From Eretmocerus hayati (taxonomy: Eukaryota > Arthropoda > Insecta > Hymenoptera > Aphelinidae), in NCBI GenBank assembly GCA_029851415.1, contig CM056741.1, positions 146,928,522 through 146,992,521 of the forward strand: 64,000 nucleotides of DNA. Direction: 5' to 3'. Shown here piece by piece: positions 60,247 to 64,000 of the stretch. The notes beneath the pieces are model-generated. The model was given only the letters and a program-made list of their open reading frames with translations, ran no database searches and was not told the origin of the DNA. Position 1 is the first letter of the stretch, and every line of letters starts with the position of its first letter. Both the position numbers and the translations under genes were made by a program.

Positions 60247-60561
60247 AAAGATTTTAAGGCGGCAAGTTATTGTCATAGAACTAGAATCAATGGACTTTGA
60301 AGAATGAGCAGCACATCATGTAGAATTAAAATAGGTGATTTATTTGGTGCATCAAGTAATGCTAATACTGTTTTCTAAAAGAATCTAGATTTCGAAAAGA
60401 AAAATGCAAGTATTGTAAATTAAATGCTGTCAAAGTAGTTGGGATTTTTTAAGATCATGTTCTGTTCAAAATATTTTTTTGGACTATATCTATATTTATT
60501 TTCCAAGTTTAGCGATAGTACAAAAATTTTTTACATACAGTGACTTAATAATGAAAAAATG

Positions 60562-60567
60562 AATAAA
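60562..60567 (+). terminator. Candidate poly(A) signal of TBC1D25
   Basis: AATAAA 316 bases past the TBC1D25 stop. The opposing hexamer for GHITM (AATAAA on the minus strand) is at 60860-60865, so the two convergent transcripts need not overlap much. Confidence 0.45.
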
Positions 60568-60859
60568 ACTCAACTATCAAACTCAACATATTTCCTAATT
60601 AACTGTTAAGAGTATCTCTCCCGTCCAATCTAGAATAGGTCAGTGTTCTGCCAAAAGTTGGGAGGAAGGGTTCAATCAAAAAGACTTTTTGACTCGTTAA
60701 TCAGCCGTATTATTGCCCATTAATGTGGAACGAGTGATAAAAGCAATTGATCGTGCTTAATCAGAACTGTGAAATGATAGAATTAGAGCAAGAACTCATT
60801 AACTAAATTCTGAAGACGGATATTATGGAAAAATTAATTTTCGTACTCGAAATTTTCCT

Positions 60860-60865
60860 TTTATT
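60860..60865 (-). terminator. Candidate poly(A) signal of GHITM
   Basis: AATAAA on the minus strand, about 45 bases past the GHITM stop codon at 60910. Confidence 0.5.
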
Positions 60866-60909
60866 TTTCGATGTAATCCTCTGATAATCTTATTCTTGCA
60901 ATTTTAAAT

Positions 60910-62296
60910 TTACTTGCGCCTGCTTCCACCTCCACTCAGGATCGTGAGAATCCGGACAAAGATGTTGATAGTGTCCAGGTAGATTGAAATAGCACTGGGA
61001 AGAATTGTTAAAAAAAATTATGAGATTCAGTGATTCTCAGACCAATGTCAAGAAATTGGGCTACTTACTTATTTATAGGATCGTAAGGAGCAACAGCGCC
61101 GTAACCGTAGATAGGTTGAGTCTCCGCCCGCTTGATAATGCGCTGAGTATCATAAAGAAGGAACATTGAGAAGAGAACCAATCCTCCATAAAGAGCCATT
61201 GAATGCAATCCAGCTCCAACAGCTGTGGTGGGTGGCAAGAACATGCTTCCCATAGAACTACAGAATACAACACCAAGACCAATGGCAAGGGGGCCACCCA
61301 TATTCAAGAATTTTTCACTGGGGGCACAAACTGCTACTGTTGATAGACCGCCAACGACACCAGCAGTGTACCACGCCGCTCGGGTGACAAGAGGGCCTCC
61401 AAGAAGGCACAAGGGGGCTAGTACAGCTCCGATGACCCCGGTGTGTAATAGCCAAGCCGCTTGTTTGGCTCCAAATCCTTCTTTGTAAGGTAAACTCTGG
61501 CATAACATTCCCGTGCCTATCATAGCCGCCATTGTTCCAATAATTGCTAGCCATCCTTGCTGCATGACAAGCCTCATCATGATTGGAGATCTTAGGAATA
61601 AAGCTGCTGATACTGTACTCGCCGCGATAGATCCACCAAAATACATGTACGTTGCTTTGATACGGTCCTTGACATGTTGTGGCCATAACCTGCAACATTA
61701 TATAATTTCACTTGATCACGATTATGAAATATTTAAATAATTTTGAGACTGGTGGATTGTTTGATATGACAAGAACATAGAGTTATGATGATCAAGAAGT
61801 ACTCAATATGGTTGTATTAATACAGAACCACTCATTAGTAAATACTGGATGATTTAGATTAACATTCAAAGATCTCAGTAAAATTTAGAATTTCCACTGT
61901 ATTGCTCACTCACCCTGCGCGATCTATGGCACCTGTTTGAGAGGACAGTCCTAGTCCATAATAACAAAGCGCACCAATTCCAAGTGCAGCTCCACCAGCA
62001 ACAGCTCCTTGACCAACTTTGTAGGCTATTCAGAAGAATTCAAAGATGTACAAATGATCACATTGAAGTTTGTTTATTTTCCAGGAAAGCACTTTTTTAC
62101 CTCCTTCTCCAGCTGGAGCCATAACTTGTTCTGCAATTCCAGTACGCCTCTTTGCAGTCCTTGTGAATGCACTCCTTCCATCGTTGGAAAATACTCTAAC
62201 AAGCTGGAGTCTTGAAAGCTGGGATTTGCTGACTATGGGTGCTCTAGCTACTGCCCGTGGCAGTAATGAGCCTCTGCACACATGTGCTAATAACAT
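60910..62296 (-). CDS. GHITM: Growth hormone-inducible transmembrane protein, mitochondrial (4 coding exons, 337 aa)
   Basis: GHITM (TMBIM5/MICS1) is a BAX-inhibitor-1 family protein of the inner mitochondrial membrane with roles in crista shape and cation exchange. Exons on the minus strand are 62296-62101, 62025-61914, 61689-61069 and 60994-60910, in phase, 338 codons (human 345). The first ~60 residues are Arg/Ser rich and lack acidic residues at the start, as in a mitochondrial presequence. Then 'KVGQGAVAGGAALGIGALCYYG' gives the first helix, and the family block follows with several hydrophobic helices, 'YMYFGGSIAASTVSAA', 'GLHSMALYGGLVLFSMFLLYDTQRI' and 'ISIYLDTINIFVRILTILSGG', ending 'SRRK'. 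A 5' UTR intron is likely (donor at 62811, acceptor at 62322). Confidence 0.96.
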
Positions 62297-62321
62297 GATG
62301 GTATTTTGTTGTCACCAGTAG

Positions 62322-62811
62322 CTAAACAAGAAAAAAGTCGTCATCATATACAACATTTCAATCTTGTACATACTTGATTGTGTTAATTTGATTAAAAAAA
62401 AAATAAAGGTATACAACATACAGTAAACAAGCTGTGGAAAACAATGGCGAGGTTATATCAACGTTATATCGAGTTATAGACGTAGAATATTGCGTCGCGT
62501 TGCATCATATTGACGTGCAGATTCAATCAAAATTTACAGTAGACTGATTTGTGGACAACTTCGTCAATTTTTTTTCAGTATAATTGAGGCCAAGAAAACT
62601 TTGAATTTAGTCGAGTTGAGAGATAATGGGGTTTTACATGGTAATTCAGACGTTGAACGACGACACGGTATTTACTCATTTTTCCATGACAACAAACCGA
62701 TCAGAGGAACGATAATGAAATATCGTGAGCTATTGCGAATTTTGTAACTAATATGACGCAAAAATCAATCGTCTGTTCAATGATTAGATAGTATAAGAAA
62801 TAAGCACTAAC
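62322..62811 (-). other. Predicted intron in the GHITM 5' UTR
   Basis: On the minus strand 'GACGAG|gttagt' ends a non-coding exon at 62812 and 'cttgtttag|CTACTGG' opens the exon that holds the GHITM start codon. Predicted from splice motifs only. Confidence 0.4.
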
Positions 62812-64000
62812 CTCGTCGAAAACTCTCGAAAATTACAGCTGAGTAGACGCGCACAGCGCGGGTTTCCACTCTCGCAGACAGTCACGAACTGAAGAACACT
62901 TATATCTGCGGAGTTTGAGCGGCTGCTAGAACTGAATCGATATAGATATACTAGCCATGTTTTATAGCAAACTGGCAAACTTGCAATTTGCACAGGCGCG
63001 TATCGTCCTTGATTTCGATATTTTCGATCTAGTATTGCAAGTTGCGAGCTTGCAAACCGTGTTGCTCATTGGATTGAGAAAGTTTCACATTTTTGCGGGC
63101 TCATACGCCACGGGGATCTTAATTCTATCTCTGTTGTGAGTCATGACTCGTGTTTAATTGTGACTCAAGCAGGTGTTATAAAATGAAAAGTGAAAATCTT
63201 GCGCATAATTACATCCAAGCTTTCCTAACGCGTTGACGGAGTCAGTATAATAAATGCTCAACGAAGTGTTTGCGGTGAGATTATAGCTCGCAAGCTGTAC
63301 CTATTTCTTATCTACTGCACAATAGTTTGCCCAGTGAATAGGTAAATATTAATATTAGGAAAATCTGATGGAAATACCCAGTTTATTTATGGAATTTCTT
63401 TCAGATACTCAGCAAGATATTCGTCAGCAGCATCGAAACGGCCCAAGAAATTTCGAGTGAAATTTTAATGAATATAATGTTTTCCACGGATGAAACGTGT
63501 GTAAAACAATCTCTCCCTCATTCGGCATCCCCGTGTCGACCTTGAAATGTGGTGGACTAGCATAAATCCCTATCTTGTACTTGTATCGTCACTAGAATTA
63601 AGGAATCGTTCCCGCACTTTAATTTGAGCCTAATAAATTTTGTTTGGTCTGTCAAACTTTGTTGAACTATATTAGTGCCCACTAAAGTCGTTGGCTCAGT
63701 CAGTTTCATCATCCAATAGCATCACTTGGTGAATACTTGAGAGGAATTTTGAAAGTTGGATTTTTGGACGATTTCCTGAATGAAGGCACAAACAGAAATA
63801 AGTGAACAGAGGGGCTAAGGGTCATATCTCTGTCCTGTGTATCCAACGTTTGTATGAAACTCTGATCCCTTCCTTCTCTTATTCAAGTAGTTCCACGTGG
63901 AATAGACCTACGAAAAAGGGCCATGTCTCAAATGTTTTTCTGACTTTTTCATTCGATTCTATGGTACAAAATATGAACTTTTACCACCTATGGGGCTCCA
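62812..64000. other. GHITM upstream region and window end
   Basis: No further gene is supported. 63890-64000 repeats 33950-34075 ('gggccatgtc', 'attcgattctatggtac', 'aaaatatgaact') and runs off the window end. Several 60-70 codon frames are unremarkable. Confidence 0.45.

Noticed and set aside
1..64000. Bacterial or viral insertion
   Set aside because: No intron-free prokaryote-like gene, viral domain or abrupt shift in composition was seen; the only foreign-type sequence is ordinary transposable element DNA.

Overview
The window reads as nuclear DNA of an insect. Genes have many small exons, GT-AG introns from about 60 bp to several kb and signal-peptide-bearing secreted proteins, and the intergenic DNA is dense in short inverted-repeat elements. 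The insect order cannot be fixed from the sequence alone. Every gene model below was joined by hand from reading frame, splice sites and phase, so exon limits are predictions.

Region 1 (1-7370) holds no supported host gene. It contains a decayed non-LTR retrotransposon fragment (RNase H plus a Cys/His tail), a dispersed repeat at the left edge and two weak ORFs. Region 2 (7371-22441, minus strand) is a tandem pair of secreted serpins. The upstream gene (17332-22441, 7 exons, 491 aa) has predicted P1-P1' Lys-Met and a 50-residue C-terminal tail. The downstream gene (7371-14833, 8 exons, 411 aa) has predicted P1-P1' Leu-Met. Five intron positions and phases are shared, so they are tandem duplicates. 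A 1.4-kb near-perfect hairpin sits in an intron of the downstream serpin.

Region 3 (22442-36950) is accessory DNA: an orphan small secreted or membrane protein (26790-27356) and a run of palindromic or terminal-inverted-repeat elements: a foldback element, a triplicated 140-bp repeat, a hAT-like element rich in TATCGATATCG, a 1.9-kb element with a 26-bp minisatellite core, and a further foldback element. Region 4 (36953-40021) is a three-exon gene for a 112-residue secreted protein with 14 cysteines after its predicted signal peptide; two of its exons are too short to stand out as ORFs.

Region 5 (42358-62321) is conserved housekeeping DNA: lin-7/veli (+), TMX3 (+), PDCD5 (-), TBC1D25 (+) and GHITM (-). 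TMX3 and PDCD5 are tail to tail, PDCD5 and TBC1D25 are head to head, and TBC1D25 and GHITM are tail to tail. These genes do unrelated jobs: cell polarity scaffold, ER redox, apoptosis or tubulin folding related, Rab GAP in autophagy, and inner mitochondrial membrane. Repeats have entered their introns, notably a 2-kb mariner-like element made of direct and inverted 285-bp units inside PDCD5. I saw no credible tRNA or rRNA gene, CRISPR array, virus or bacterial insert.
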